DNA of 64,000 nucleotides from Collinsella sp. (GTDB taxonomy: Bacteria; Actinomycetota; Coriobacteriia; Coriobacteriales; Coriobacteriaceae): the NCBI GenBank assembly GCA_019414565.1, contig DXLU01000027.1, positions 1-64,000 of the forward strand, in the 5' to 3' direction. A model generated the notes under the pieces. The model had not been told where the DNA came from, searched no databases, and worked only from the letters and a program-made list of their open reading frames with translations. Positions 1 to 8,453 of this stretch are shown piece by piece. Position numbers and translations under genes: made by a program. The first letter of the stretch is position 1, and each line of letters opens with the position of its first letter.

Positions 1-334
1 CCACCACTCCACCCACCATATATTGCAGAACACCCCCAAGCATATGTTCGAAAACACAATATGTTGTGTTTACAGTAACGGCGGGATGCCACCTGTGGCA
101 TCCCGCCGTTCAACCTCAACCTTCAAGTTGACCTTGAGGCGATTTTTGCGTCCCTTTACACGCCGTTCACATCGCCCCCAAACTCCCCCACCCAAGGCAC
201 ATTCGGCCCACCACCGCGACGACAAGTGGCGAAAAATGGGACGGGCCCCAGATTGCCCATGCGCGCGCAAAAGCACGCTGCGGCAATCTGGGGCCCGTCC
301 CCAAATACCTATAAATATGCAGGCCAGCGATATG
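1..334. other. Intergenic region at left edge with two strong hairpins
   Basis: No gene is supported here. It holds a palindromic hairpin at about 79-116 (arms AACGGCGGGATGCC and its complement), an imperfect palindrome at 113-138 (CCTCAA...TTGAGG around TTCAAGTTGA) that resembles a MerR-family operator, and a perfect 20-bp inverted repeat at 238-257/282-301. xerD ends just to the right, so the hairpins could serve as its transcript end. Confidence 0.6.
238..301. repeat. Perfect 20-bp inverted repeat hairpin
   Basis: Positions 238-257 (begins GGGACGGGCCCC) and 282-301 are exact reverse complements separated by 24 bases. It lies 33 bp downstream of the xerD stop. The GGGAC-type end recurs at several other intergenic hairpins in the window (17190, 37129, 53065, 54280), suggesting a REP-like family rather than an ordinary terminator; there is no T-run. 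Confidence 0.7.
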
Positions 335-1276
335 TTAACGATGCGCCAGCGGGTGCGCTGCCAGATAGACCTCGGTCAGTTGCGTACGATCGACATGCGT
401 GTAGACCTGCGTGGTCGATATATCGGCATGTCCCAAGATCTCCTGCAGCACACGCAGGTCGGCACCGCCCGCGAGCATGTGGGTGGCAAAGGAGTGGCGC
501 AAGGTATGGGGATGGAGCCCCACCAGCCCCACCTGACGCCCATACCGCTCGCATATCGCATGCACGGCCTGGCGCGACAGGCGACGTCCGTTCTTATTTA
601 AAAAGACCGCCGAGGTCTCGGTTCCGCGAGCATGGGCCGCCAAGCGAGAACGTCCCTCAGTTACATAGAGCGTCAGAGCTCGCGCCGCGCTTCCCACCAG
701 TGGGGACAGGCGTTCCTTTGAGCCCTTACCGCGAACGAGTACAAAGCCATCGTCAATATGGATATCGCCCACATCGAGCCCAACCAGCTCACTCACACGC
801 AAACCGCATCCGTAGAGCACTTCCAAGATGGCATGGTCGCGCAGTCCCATCTCGCCCTCGGGAAAGTCTTGATCGAGCAGCGCCGAGACATCCTCCACCG
901 ATAGATACTCCGGCAAACGCTCAGCCTTTTTAGGCAGGCGCAGCGCCGCCGTCGGGTTTTGGGCCACGGCCCCATCGCGCACCAAAAAGGCATGCAGGCC
1001 CTTCACGGCAGCAAGCGCGCGCTCCACCGAGGCGTCGGAATAGCCTCCGTCGCGGCGATCGGCGACAAAGCCCTCCACGACCTGACGGGTCACCTCTTCA
1101 AAAGACACAATACCCGCCCGCTCTAGATAGGCGCAGTACGTCGTCAGGTCACGACGATAGGCCACAATCGTGTTGCGCGCCAAGCCCCGCTCGACCGCGA
1201 GGTAATCGAGATACTCCCCCGCCGCCACGGCGAGCGACGAGGGAGTAGCTTCGGTATGTTCCTTATTCGCCGGCAC
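335..1276 (-). CDS. xerD: Tyrosine recombinase XerD-like
   Basis: Site-specific tyrosine recombinase of 313 aa, the usual size for XerC/XerD proteins that resolve chromosome dimers at dif. The N-terminal SAM-like core-binding domain covers about residues 15-105 and the catalytic domain about 120-305. The full catalytic set is visible: R160 (GCGLRVSEL), K184 (RGKGSKERL), H257 and R260 (HPHTLRHSFATH), H283 (LGHAD) and nucleophile Y292 (QVYTHV). The open frame runs further upstream into pyrG, but the plausible start is GTG at 1276, two bases after the pyrG stop, so the two are probably cotranscribed. The start lacks a clear Shine-Dalgarno site and could be a little further in. XerD rather than XerC is a judgement; phage integrase is unlikely because no mobile genes surround it. 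Confidence 0.88.
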   Translation of the reverse strand: MPANKEHTEATPSSLAVAAGEYLDYLAVERGLARNTIVAYRRDLTTYCAYLERAGIVSFEEVTRQVVEGFVADRRDGGYSDASVERALAAVKGLHAFLVRDGAVAQNPTAALRLPKKAERLPEYLSVEDVSALLDQDFPEGEMGLRDHAILEVLYGCGLRVSELVGLDVGDIHIDDGFVLVRGKGSKERLSPLVGSAARALTLYVTEGRSRLAAHARGTETSAVFLNKNGRRLSRQAVHAICERYGRQVGLVGLHPHTLRHSFATHMLAGGADLRVLQEILGHADISTTQVYTHVDRTQLTEVYLAAHPLAHR

Positions 1277-1278
1277 CC

Positions 1279-2940
1279 TTAGTCCGTAGCGAGGTTCATG
1301 GGCGTCACCTGCAGACGGTCGACACCCTCGTGCTGGCCGATCGAAGCGCGCACGAACTCGCGGAACAGCGGCTGCGGGTTGGTCGGGCGGCTCTTGAACT
1401 CGGGATGAGCCTGGGTTGCCACATACCACGGATGCACGTCGCGCGGCAGCTCGACCATCTCGACCAAGCGCTCGTCAGGCGACAGACCCGAGATAACCAA
1501 ACCGGCGTCCTCGAGCTGATCGCGGAAGGCGTTGTTGAACTCAAAGCGGTGACGGTGACGCTCGTAGACGAGTTCCTCGCCATATGCCTCACGAGCAAGA
1601 GTATCGGCGGCGAGCTTGCACGGATAGGCGCCCAGGCGCATGGTGCCGCCCTTCTCGGTCACGTCCTCCTGCGAGCTCATCAGATCGATGACGCTATACG
1701 GACCGTCCGGATCAAACTCGGAGGAGCTGGCACCGGCAAGGCCAACGACATTGCGGGCGAACTCGCACACGGCCACCTGCATACCCAGGCAAATGCCCAG
1801 ATACGGAATCTTGTGCTCACGGGCAAACTCGGCCGCGAGGATCTTGCCCTCCAGGGCGCGCTTGCCAAAGCCGCCGGGGACCAGGATGCCCGAGGCGTCG
1901 CCCAGAACCTCGGAGACATTCTGCTCGTCGAGGCTCTCGCCGTCGACCAGCTGGACGTCCACATGGCGATCGTAGAAGACGCCCGCATGGTGCAGGGCCT
2001 CGATAACCGACAGGTACGCATCGGGCAGCTGCGTGTACTTACCCACGACGGCGATCTTCACCTTGTCGGCGTGATGGTTGGCGTGATTCTGTTTGCGCAG
2101 GAACTCGTTCCACTCGCTCATGTCGCGCTCACGCGGATCCAGACCCAGACGCTCGCAAATGCGCAGGTCAAAGTCCTGCTCGGCAAGCAGCTGCGGAACA
2201 TCGTAAATGCTCGCGCAGTCCTCGTTGGTAAAGACGCAATCGGTGTCGACGTCGCAGAAGCTTGCAATCTTTCCGCGGATAGCGTCATCGATATGGTGGT
2301 CGGAGCGCAGCACGATGATATCGGGCTGGATGCCAAAGCTGCGGAGCTCCTTGACGGAATGCTGCGTGGGCTTGGTCTTGACCTCGTGGGCGGCGGCGAT
2401 ATAGGGAACGAGCGACACGTGAATGTAGCAGACGTTCTCGGGGCCGGCCTCCTTGCGGTACTGGCGGATGGCCTCGACAAACGGCTGCGACTCGATGTCG
2501 CCGATCGTGCCGCCCAGCTCGGTGATGACTACATCGGAGCCGGTCTGCTCCTCGATGCGGCGGAACTTGTCCTTAATGGCATTGGTGACGTGGGGAATCA
2601 CCTGCACGGTACCGCCCAGAAAGTCGCCGCGACGCTCGCGGGCGATTAGGCTTTTGTAGATGGCACCGGTCGTAAAGTTGGAATCGCGGGTCAGGTTCTC
2701 ATCAATAAAGCGCTCGTAATGGCCCAGGTCCAGGTCGGACTCGTAACCATCTTCGGTAACGAAGACCTCACCATGCTGGAAGGGGCTCATGGTACCGGGG
2801 TCGACGTTCAGATACGGGTCGGCTTTCTGCATCGTTACTTTGTAGCCACGCGACTTGAGCAGACGGCCCAGCGAGGCCGCGGTGATACCCTTGCCCAGGG
2901 ACGAAACCACGCCACCGGTTACGAACACATGCTTGGTCAT
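1279..2940 (-). CDS. pyrG: CTP synthase
   Basis: Glutamine-hydrolysing CTP synthase, 553 aa, converting UTP to CTP in the last step of de novo pyrimidine nucleotide synthesis. The N-terminal synthase domain starts with the family signature FVTGGVVSSLGKG (residues 6-18). The C-terminal class I glutamine amidotransferase domain has the GGFG oxyanion loop near 356-359, the nucleophile C384 in GICLGMQ, and the His-Glu pair in AHPEF near the C-terminus. All catalytic elements are intact and length is normal. It directly precedes xerD on the same strand. A stop-containing intergenic region with a terminator separates it from the winged-helix gene upstream. Confidence 0.97.
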   Translation of the reverse strand: MTKHVFVTGGVVSSLGKGITAASLGRLLKSRGYKVTMQKADPYLNVDPGTMSPFQHGEVFVTEDGYESDLDLGHYERFIDENLTRDSNFTTGAIYKSLIARERRGDFLGGTVQVIPHVTNAIKDKFRRIEEQTGSDVVITELGGTIGDIESQPFVEAIRQYRKEAGPENVCYIHVSLVPYIAAAHEVKTKPTQHSVKELRSFGIQPDIIVLRSDHHIDDAIRGKIASFCDVDTDCVFTNEDCASIYDVPQLLAEQDFDLRICERLGLDPRERDMSEWNEFLRKQNHANHHADKVKIAVVGKYTQLPDAYLSVIEALHHAGVFYDRHVDVQLVDGESLDEQNVSEVLGDASGILVPGGFGKRALEGKILAAEFAREHKIPYLGICLGMQVAVCEFARNVVGLAGASSSEFDPDGPYSVIDLMSSQEDVTEKGGTMRLGAYPCKLAADTLAREAYGEELVYERHRHRFEFNNAFRDQLEDAGLVISGLSPDERLVEMVELPRDVHPWYVATQAHPEFKSRPTNPQPLFREFVRASIGQHEGVDRLQVTPMNLATD

Positions 2941-3069
2941 ATTGAGTTACCTGCGCTTCCCGTAGAAGTTGTTTATCCACATCTTACGGGTCTTCATTGT
3001 AATACTCGCGCCGCGGACCGTTCGCAATTTTTCTCGCATGCGATTGCATTTCTCAATCTTGAAACAAAA

Positions 3070-3105
3070 CGCCGCCCAGTTTCCCAGGCGGCGTCGCTAT
3101 GGCAA
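3070..3105 (-). terminator. Terminator after the winged-helix gene
   Basis: Read on the minus strand, a 7-bp GC stem (CGCCGCC/GGCGGCG) is followed by TTTTGTTTC. It sits between the winged-helix gene and pyrG, separating their transcripts. Confidence 0.7.
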
Positions 3106-3118
3106 GGGTTACATGCTG

Positions 3119-3457
3119 CTATCGATCAGCAGCCTCGTCCTCAAGCATTTCTTGAACGAGCATGCCGGTACGGACGCCCTCAAGATACCATTCGCCACGT
3201 TCGGTGAGGCAAATGCCATTTGCAAGCTGACCGCCGTCGTCGCTATAACGCGAGACGACATCAATCATGCCTTCGGAATCCAAGCGATCAATTGCGGCGC
3301 GGGCACGATACGGCGAAACCCCCACGCGCTCGGCAAGCGTTTTGCGCGAGAAACCATACGGCCCGCCATTGTCTTCGGTTTGCTGGTCGATCTCCATCAA
3401 CACCAGCACCTCGACACGCTTCATATCGTTGACACTCGCACGACCCTTGCCCGCCAT
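3119..3457 (-). CDS. Small winged-helix DNA-binding protein
   Basis: A 112-aa protein with a winged-helix pattern: SRKTLAERVGVSPYRARAAID (about residues 36-56) reads as a helix-turn-helix, followed by a wing ending in LTERGEWYLEG, typical of MarR/PadR-like regulators. Residues 10-25 (VNDMKRVEVLVLMEID) form the first helix. The start at 3457 is chosen over an upstream ATG because GAGGAGG lies six bases ahead of it. Stands alone with its own terminator. Its DNA target and ligand cannot be told from sequence. No enzymatic motif is present. Confidence 0.7.
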   Translation of the reverse strand: MAGKGRASVNDMKRVEVLVLMEIDQQTEDNGGPYGFSRKTLAERVGVSPYRARAAIDRLDSEGMIDVVSRYSDDGGQLANGICLTERGEWYLEGVRTGMLVQEMLEDEAADR

Positions 3458-3645
3458 AGCAGCCTCCTCAAACCGAGCACGAGCATCTAACGCGCCGTGC
3501 GCGACCGACACACCTCACGATGGCAGGTAATATCCATCATGCGGCATCCCGCTAAGGATGAAACAGTTACGGTTATTGTATACCGCTCAAATTGTTTCTA
3601 GGCAGGTAAACGGCTATTTTTCGCCGAAATAGACGCTTTATTGAT

Positions 3646-3680
3646 CAAAAAGCCGTACCGGGCGCTAACCCGATACGGCC
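3646..3680 (-). terminator. Terminator after UPF0371 gene
   Basis: On the minus strand, stem GCCGTATCGGG/GCCCGGTACGGC is followed by TTTTT. It lies 34 bp beyond the stop of the DUF1846 gene. Confidence 0.8.
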
Positions 3681-3713
3681 AAAATGCAATGCAATTACCG
3701 CGGTGCTTCAAAC

Positions 3714-5195
3714 TTAGCGATGGAAGAAACCGCGGCGCTCAAACTTGGGCTCGCAGCACACGTTGATACCCAGTTTGCGCAGTACCGTCTCGTCCGTCGG
3801 CGAGATAATCACGCTAAAGAAGGCATCGCAACCGCGCAGCTGCTCCAGGCCCGAAAGGACGCGAGCGGCCGTCTCACTCGTGGCCGAGGTGATCGACAGC
3901 GCCATAAGCGTCTCGTCGGTGTGGAGGCGCGGGTTTTTGCTGCCCAGGAAATGCGTCTTGAGCTTGCTGATGGGCTCGATCGCCTCATCGCTAATGACCT
4001 CGAGCTCAAGGTCGACGCCCGAGACATGCTTGAGGGCGTTCATAATGAGCGAACTTGCGGCGCCCAGGCGCGTGGAGGTCTTACCGGTCACCACGGAGCC
4101 ATCGGGCATGACCATGGCACCCACGGGACCACCCGTCAGCTGCTCCCTGGTGAGGGCCGCCGAGCGCGCCGGTGAGTAGTTCTTATCGATGCCGGCTTTC
4201 TTCATAATAATCTTGAGACGGTCGACTTGCTCATCGCCCACGCCGGTACGGCGCACATTTTCGACCGCGGTAAAGTAGCGGCGGACGATCTCCATCTTGG
4301 AAGCGTCGCGGCAGGCATCGTCATCGGTGATGGCAAAGCCGACCATATTGACGCCCATGTCCGTAGGGCTCTGGTAGGGGCTCTTGCCCAGGATCTTTTC
4401 CATCAGGGCACGGACTACCGGGAAGGCCTCGACGTCGCGGTTGTAGTTGACCGTGGTCTTGTTGTAGGCCTCAAGGTGGAACGAATCGATGATGTTGGCG
4501 TCATCGAGGTCAGCCGTGGCGGCCTCGTAGGCAATATTGACCGGATGCGTCAGAGGAAGATTCCAGACCGGGAAGGTCTCGAATTTGGCATAGCCGGCGG
4601 CCGTGCCATGCTTGTGCTCGTGATAGAGCTGAGACAGGCAGGTGGCAAGCTTGCCCGAGCCAGGACCGGGGGCAGTAACCACGACGAGCGGTCGGGTGGT
4701 CTCGACAAACTCGTTCTTGCCGTAGCCATCGTCGGACACGATCAGATCGACATCGTGCGGATACCCCTCGATGGGATAGTGCAGCTTGGCGGGAATACCG
4801 AGCGCGTTCAGGCGGTTGCGGAACACATCGGCAGCGGGCTGGCCGGCATACTGCGTGATGACCACAGCCGCGACGGCAAAGCCGTTGCCGCGGAACAGGT
4901 CAACCAGGCGCAGCACATCCTCGTCATAGGTAATGCCCAGGTCACCGCGAGCTTTGTTCTTCTCGATGTGGTTCGCGTTAATGGCGATGATGACCTCGAC
5001 GTCGTCGGCTATGCTCTTGAGCATGCGAAACTTGCTATCCGGCTCAAAACCCGGCAGCACGCGGCTCGCGTGATAGTCGTCAAACAGCTTGCCGCCAAAC
5101 TCCAAATAGAGTTTGCCGCCAAACTGCGAGATGCGCTCCTTAATATGAGCGGCCTGCAGCTCGATATACTTCGCGTTGTCGAAACCCTGGCGCAT
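3714..5195 (-). CDS. UPF0371 / DUF1846 family protein
   Basis: 493-aa cytoplasmic protein that matches the DUF1846 (UPF0371) family along its whole length: the opening MRQGFDNAKYIELQAAHI, EFGGKLFDDYHASRVLPGF, and VVVTAPGPGSGKLATCLSQL (a P-loop-like glycine-rich segment near residue 190). Family members in Firmicutes and Actinobacteria are conserved and structurally solved but their function is not settled; a nucleotide-linked role has been suggested from the fold. The start at 5195 fits the family N-terminus and has GGGAG seven bases upstream. It appears monocistronic, with a strong terminator downstream. Complete, no anomalies. Confidence 0.88.
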   Translation of the reverse strand: MRQGFDNAKYIELQAAHIKERISQFGGKLYLEFGGKLFDDYHASRVLPGFEPDSKFRMLKSIADDVEVIIAINANHIEKNKARGDLGITYDEDVLRLVDLFRGNGFAVAAVVITQYAGQPAADVFRNRLNALGIPAKLHYPIEGYPHDVDLIVSDDGYGKNEFVETTRPLVVVTAPGPGSGKLATCLSQLYHEHKHGTAAGYAKFETFPVWNLPLTHPVNIAYEAATADLDDANIIDSFHLEAYNKTTVNYNRDVEAFPVVRALMEKILGKSPYQSPTDMGVNMVGFAITDDDACRDASKMEIVRRYFTAVENVRRTGVGDEQVDRLKIIMKKAGIDKNYSPARSAALTREQLTGGPVGAMVMPDGSVVTGKTSTRLGAASSLIMNALKHVSGVDLELEVISDEAIEPISKLKTHFLGSKNPRLHTDETLMALSITSATSETAARVLSGLEQLRGCDAFFSVIISPTDETVLRKLGINVCCEPKFERRGFFHR

Positions 5196-5302
5196 GTATG
5201 GCTCCCGTCCCGTTGCCAATTAATGTTCTAGGCGATTATAACGGAGCCCGCCCCTCGCAATGCCCTAACCATCAACAGGCACCAACCAAACACGCCATCG
5301 AT

Positions 5303-5371
5303 AAGTTGCGGTGAAATAGTTCCTGTTTAACCCCTCAAGACGGCCAAACAGGAACTATTCCACCGCAACTT
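5303..5371. repeat. 26-bp inverted repeat
   Basis: Arms 5303-5328 and 5346-5371 are reverse complements at 25 of 26 positions, with a 17-base loop. Arm starts AAGTTGCGGTG and ends CCTGTTT. No T-run. Located upstream of the UPF0371 gene, whose promoter must lie between 5196 and 5300. Confidence 0.75.
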
Positions 5372-5377
5372 CCCCTT

Positions 5378-5410
5378 TTGGCGCAAAGTAACCTGATCCC
5401 TTTGCACCAA
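5378..5410. repeat. REP-like hairpin (GCAAAG...CTTTGC type)
   Basis: TTGGCGCAAAG pairs with CTTTGCACCAA around a centre reading TAACCTGATCC. The reverse complement closely matches the hairpin at 54280-54310 and resembles 53065-53099, so this is one of at least three dispersed copies. Confidence 0.65.
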
Positions 5411-5430
5411 CAACAGAAACGTCGCAGGTT

Positions 5431-5586
5431 GAGCATAAGTCAGCGAGCGACGTCCAGGACGTACAAGTTGGCATGAAAAAGGCAAGGCATAGACCTTCTG
5501 GTCATGCCTTGCCTTTTGAATGACAAATTGTCGTCCTGGGCAGCGCGCAGCGTCGACTGGTTGCGCGGTTCGTAGAACCGCGCAAC
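5431..5586 (+). repeat. Structured intergenic element, family 2, copy 1
   Basis: Begins GAGCATAAGTCAGCGA, then an outer stem (CCAGGACG near 5455 with CGTCCTGG near 5531) encloses a conserved strand CAAGTTGGCATGAAA, a long inner hairpin (5480-5517) and the strand TTGAATGACAAATTGT. It is followed by GCGTCGACTG and a perfect hairpin 5560-5586 (GTTGCGCGGTTC arm). The same order of motifs recurs in reverse orientation at 51696-51897 although the stem sequences differ. It could be a structured RNA or a mobile hairpin element. Confidence 0.65.
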
Positions 5587-5727
5587 ATGAGAGCGCCCCC
5601 TCCCGCGCACGGAACGGGAGGGGGCTAAAGGTAGGAGTCTACCGGTGGGTTTACCCCACCGGACAGACGATGACCAGGTGATCCTTTACAGGATCGTCAA
5701 GGTTTCCGTGGGGTACCCGTTGGGTAC

Positions 5728-7206
5728 TTAGAGCAGCACGCAGGCGACGGTCAGGATGACGGCGCAGACGACGGAGAGTGCGACGATGAGCTTAAGGGCA
5801 AACTTGAGCCAGGTCGTCCACTCGATCTTGGCCAGGGCGAGACCGCCCATGATGGCGCCGGAGGTCGGGGTGAACAGGTTCACGACACCGATGGCGGCGG
5901 AGAAGATCATGACCATGACCTCGGGCGAGAAGCCGAGCTTAACAGCCAGCGGTCCCATGATGGGCATGGAGACGGTGGCCATACCGGAGGTCGAAGGAAT
6001 CAGGAAGGACAGGCCGAAGTAGACCAGGAAGCTCATGGGAGCGAAGATCACGCCGGACAGGCCAGCCAGGGCATTGGCGGCAGCGTCGAGGACGAAGACG
6101 TCGAGGCCGGTGCTAGCCATGAGGACGGAGATGCCACGGGCGAGGGCGATGACGAGAACAACGGACATCATGTCGGCAGCGCCGGTGATGAAGGTGTTGA
6201 CGATCTGCTTCTCGGACAGGCCACCGATGATACCAATCAGGATAGCCATGAGGAAGAACCAGGTGGAAGCCTCGTCGAAGTACCACTGGCCAATGGGCAG
6301 GCCGGTGATCAGGGCAGACCAGCCCTGGACGACGGCATTACCGTCGGCGTCGTAGACAGCGCCAGCGTCAAAGAAGTTGGCGACGCCCTCGTTGAGGTCG
6401 GCCAGCGGGATGAAGCCGACGATCATGACGACGAAGGTGAAGGCGAAGGCGATCAGAACACCCTTCTGACGACCGGTGAGCTTGACCTCCTTGTGGACCT
6501 CGGAAGCAGCCTTGCCGTGAGCCTCTTCGGCGTCCTTGAGCTCCTGCATCGAGAGGATGGTGGAACCCTTGTCAGCCTTGACCTTCTTGGCATAGTTCAT
6601 CACGAAGACGATGGACATGACGGTGGTAACAAGCCACAGGACGGCACCGAGGCCGATGATGATGGATTGGTTCACGGCAATGTCAACGCCGGTCAGGGCG
6701 TCGACGGCAGCGCCGACGGCGAACGGGTTAACCGTGGAGCCGAGGCAGCCGCAGCCAGCGCCGAGCAGGACGGTAGCGGCGCCGACCATCGGGTCGAAGC
6801 CGGCAGCCATCATGGTAGCGGCGAGCAGGGCGTAGAAGGGAACGGTCTCCTCGCACATACCATAGGTGGTACCACCGAGGGAGAAGATGAGCATCAGCAC
6901 GGGAATGAGCATGATCTCGTTGCCCTTAAGCTTCTGCACCAGGACGGCGATGCCGTTGTCCAGAGCGCCGGTCTCGGTCATCATACCGAGGAAGCCGCCC
7001 AGGATCATAACGAAGAGGCAGACGGGCAGAGCGTCAGCGAAGCCCTTAATCGGGGCGGTGCAGAAATCGCTCAGACGGGCGGCAGTAACCGCGCCGCCGG
7101 ACGTGCCGGAGACGATAACGGTAACAACTGCAACAATTGCCAGCAGAGCTAGAAGAATGGTGAACGATGAAGGCATACCGCGCTTTTTCTTAGCGGTCTC
7201 AGTCAT
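5728..7206 (-). CDS. YfcC-family transporter, probable arginine/ornithine exchanger
   Basis: 492-aa polytopic membrane protein with about a dozen hydrophobic segments and the YfcC/C4-dicarboxylate-carrier-like features FCTAPIKGFADALPV, GGTTYGMCEETVPFY and PSTSGMATVSMPIMGPL. YfcC-type carriers next to arcA/arcB commonly act as arginine/ornithine antiporters (ArcD-like) in the arginine deiminase pathway. Here it is the third gene after arcA1 and ornithine carbamoyltransferase on the same strand, 147 bp downstream of the latter, which supports that role. A terminator-like hairpin at 7307-7338 sits between them, so it may also have its own promoter. The start at 7206 is preferred over an ATG nine bases upstream because GGGGGG then sits at proper spacing. 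Substrate is inferred from context. Confidence 0.85.
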   Translation of the reverse strand: MTETAKKKRGMPSSFTILLALLAIVAVVTVIVSGTSGGAVTAARLSDFCTAPIKGFADALPVCLFVMILGGFLGMMTETGALDNGIAVLVQKLKGNEIMLIPVLMLIFSLGGTTYGMCEETVPFYALLAATMMAAGFDPMVGAATVLLGAGCGCLGSTVNPFAVGAAVDALTGVDIAVNQSIIIGLGAVLWLVTTVMSIVFVMNYAKKVKADKGSTILSMQELKDAEEAHGKAASEVHKEVKLTGRQKGVLIAFAFTFVVMIVGFIPLADLNEGVANFFDAGAVYDADGNAVVQGWSALITGLPIGQWYFDEASTWFFLMAILIGIIGGLSEKQIVNTFITGAADMMSVVLVIALARGISVLMASTGLDVFVLDAAANALAGLSGVIFAPMSFLVYFGLSFLIPSTSGMATVSMPIMGPLAVKLGFSPEVMVMIFSAAIGVVNLFTPTSGAIMGGLALAKIEWTTWLKFALKLIVALSVVCAVILTVACVLL

Positions 7207-7301
7207 GGTTCTCATCCCCCCTTCATAAATCATTTAACTTTCTCGCGCGAAGCGGATTTTCCGTGCCGTGCCCACCGCCCGACGCAAGATATTTACCAGA
7301 C

Positions 7302-7338
7302 AAAACCGCTCGGGGTGAGCAGCAATACACCCCGAGCG
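7302..7338 (-). terminator. Terminator after ornithine carbamoyltransferase
   Basis: On the minus strand, an 11-bp perfect stem (CGCTCGGGGTG/CACCCCGAGCG, arms 7328-7338 and 7307-7317) is followed by GTTTTG. It lies 16 bp past the stop and may cause partial termination before yfcC. Confidence 0.75.
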
Positions 7339-7353
7339 AGATGCTAGATGCTC

Positions 7354-8349
7354 TTACTTGAGCGTGGCGTACATGACAGCCTTGATGGTGTGCATGCGGT
7401 TCTCGGCCTCGTCGAAGACCTTGGAAGCGGGGCTCTCGAAGACCTCGTCGGTGACCTCCTGCTCGGTGATGCCGAACTGCTCGCACTTCTCGGCGCCAAT
7501 CGTAGTGTTGGTGTCGTGGAAGCTGGGCAGGCAGTGCAGGAAGATGGCACCCGGGTTGGCCATAGCCATGACCTCGGAAGTAACACGATACGGGGTGAGC
7601 TGAGCGATGCGCTCGGCCCAGACCTCGTCGGGCTCGCCCATGGAGACCCACACGTCGGTGTAGATAACGTCGGCACCGGTGACGCCGTCCTTGACGTCGG
7701 TGGTCAGCTTGATGGTGCAGCCGTTGGCCTCGGCGATGGGCTTGCAGGCCTCGATGACGTCGTCGGCGGGCATGCACTCCTCGGGGCCGCAGGCCACGAA
7801 ATTCATGCCGAGCTTGGAGCAGACGACCATGAGGGAGCGAGCAACGTTGTTCTTGCAGTCGCCCATGAAAACGAGAGTCTTGCCCTTGATGTCGTAGTTG
7901 AAGTTCTCCTGGACGGTCAGGATGTCGGCGAGCATCTGGGTGGGATGCCACTCAGTGGTCAGGCCGTTCCACACGGGCACGCCGGACTTAGCAGCGAGCT
8001 CCTCGACATCGTCCTGGGCAAAGCCACGGAACTCGATGCCGTCATACATGCGGCCGAGAACGCGGGCGGTGTCCTCGATGGACTCCTTCTTGCCCATCTG
8101 CGACGAACCCGGATCGAGGTAGGTGACGCCCATGCCCAGATCCATGCCGCCGACCTCAAAGGCGCAGCGGGTACGAGTGGAGGTCTTCTGGAAGAGCAGA
8201 ACGATGTTCTTGCCCTCGAGATAGCGGTGCGGAACGCCAGCGCGCTTCATGTCCTTGAAGTTCTTGGAGAGCTTGAGCAGGTACTCGATCTCCTCGGTGG
8301 TGAGGTCGAGAAGCTTGAGGAAGCTACGGCCGGAGAGGTTAACACCCAT
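7354..8349 (-). CDS. arcB: Ornithine carbamoyltransferase (catabolic)
   Basis: 331-aa cytoplasmic enzyme that interconverts citrulline plus phosphate with ornithine plus carbamoyl phosphate. The carbamoyl-phosphate site STRTR is visible in KTSTRTRCAFEVG (about residues 54-66), followed by GSSQMGKKES, and the ornithine/catalytic loop HCLPSFHD near residue 270. Length and N-terminus (GRSFLKLLDLTTEEI) match the family. It follows arcA1 by 105 bp and precedes the YfcC-type carrier, so the catabolic ArcB role is favoured over biosynthetic ArgF. No carbamate kinase gene is found in the window, so the ATP-yielding step must be encoded elsewhere. Confidence 0.95.
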   Translation of the reverse strand: MGVNLSGRSFLKLLDLTTEEIEYLLKLSKNFKDMKRAGVPHRYLEGKNIVLLFQKTSTRTRCAFEVGGMDLGMGVTYLDPGSSQMGKKESIEDTARVLGRMYDGIEFRGFAQDDVEELAAKSGVPVWNGLTTEWHPTQMLADILTVQENFNYDIKGKTLVFMGDCKNNVARSLMVVCSKLGMNFVACGPEECMPADDVIEACKPIAEANGCTIKLTTDVKDGVTGADVIYTDVWVSMGEPDEVWAERIAQLTPYRVTSEVMAMANPGAIFLHCLPSFHDTNTTIGAEKCEQFGITEQEVTDEVFESPASKVFDEAENRMHTIKAVMYATLK

Positions 8350-8413
8350 GGTTCGATTCCTTTCGAAGAAATGAATTACGTAAGTATTAGTGTTGCCCGT
8401 TTAACGGGCGAAG

Positions 8414-8442
8414 CCGGTGCGGTTGTAGGGGGACCGCACCGG
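8414..8442. repeat. Intercistronic hairpin between arcA1 and arcB
   Basis: Arms CCGGTGCGG (8414-8422) and CCGCACCGG (8434-8442) form a 9-bp perfect stem, with a second small stem GCCCGTTTAACGGGC at about 8396-8410. No T-run follows, so it is more likely a processing or stabilising hairpin than a terminator. It begins just after the arcA repeat ends and is absent at arcA2. Confidence 0.6.
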
Positions 8443-8453
8443 AAACGGAAAGA

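Larger units (their letters stand above)
5196..5727. other. 532-bp intergenic region packed with hairpins
   Basis: No gene seen. From left to right it holds a 26-bp inverted repeat (5303-5371), a REP-like hairpin (5378-5410), a large structured element (5431-5586), and two further GC hairpins: about 5594-5626 (GCCCCCTCCC arm) and about 5641-5664 (CCGGTGGG arm). The last two lie just downstream of the yfcC stop and may end that transcript, although neither has a T-run. Confidence 0.7.

Noticed and set aside
335..1276. Phage or integrative-element integrase at the left end
   Set aside because: Length and motifs fit housekeeping XerD, it is coupled to pyrG, and no mobile genes or att-like repeats are nearby.
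1330..2649. 439-codon plus-strand frame opposite pyrG
   Set aside because: Low-complexity shadow of a clearly recognised CTP synthase; no ribosome binding site.
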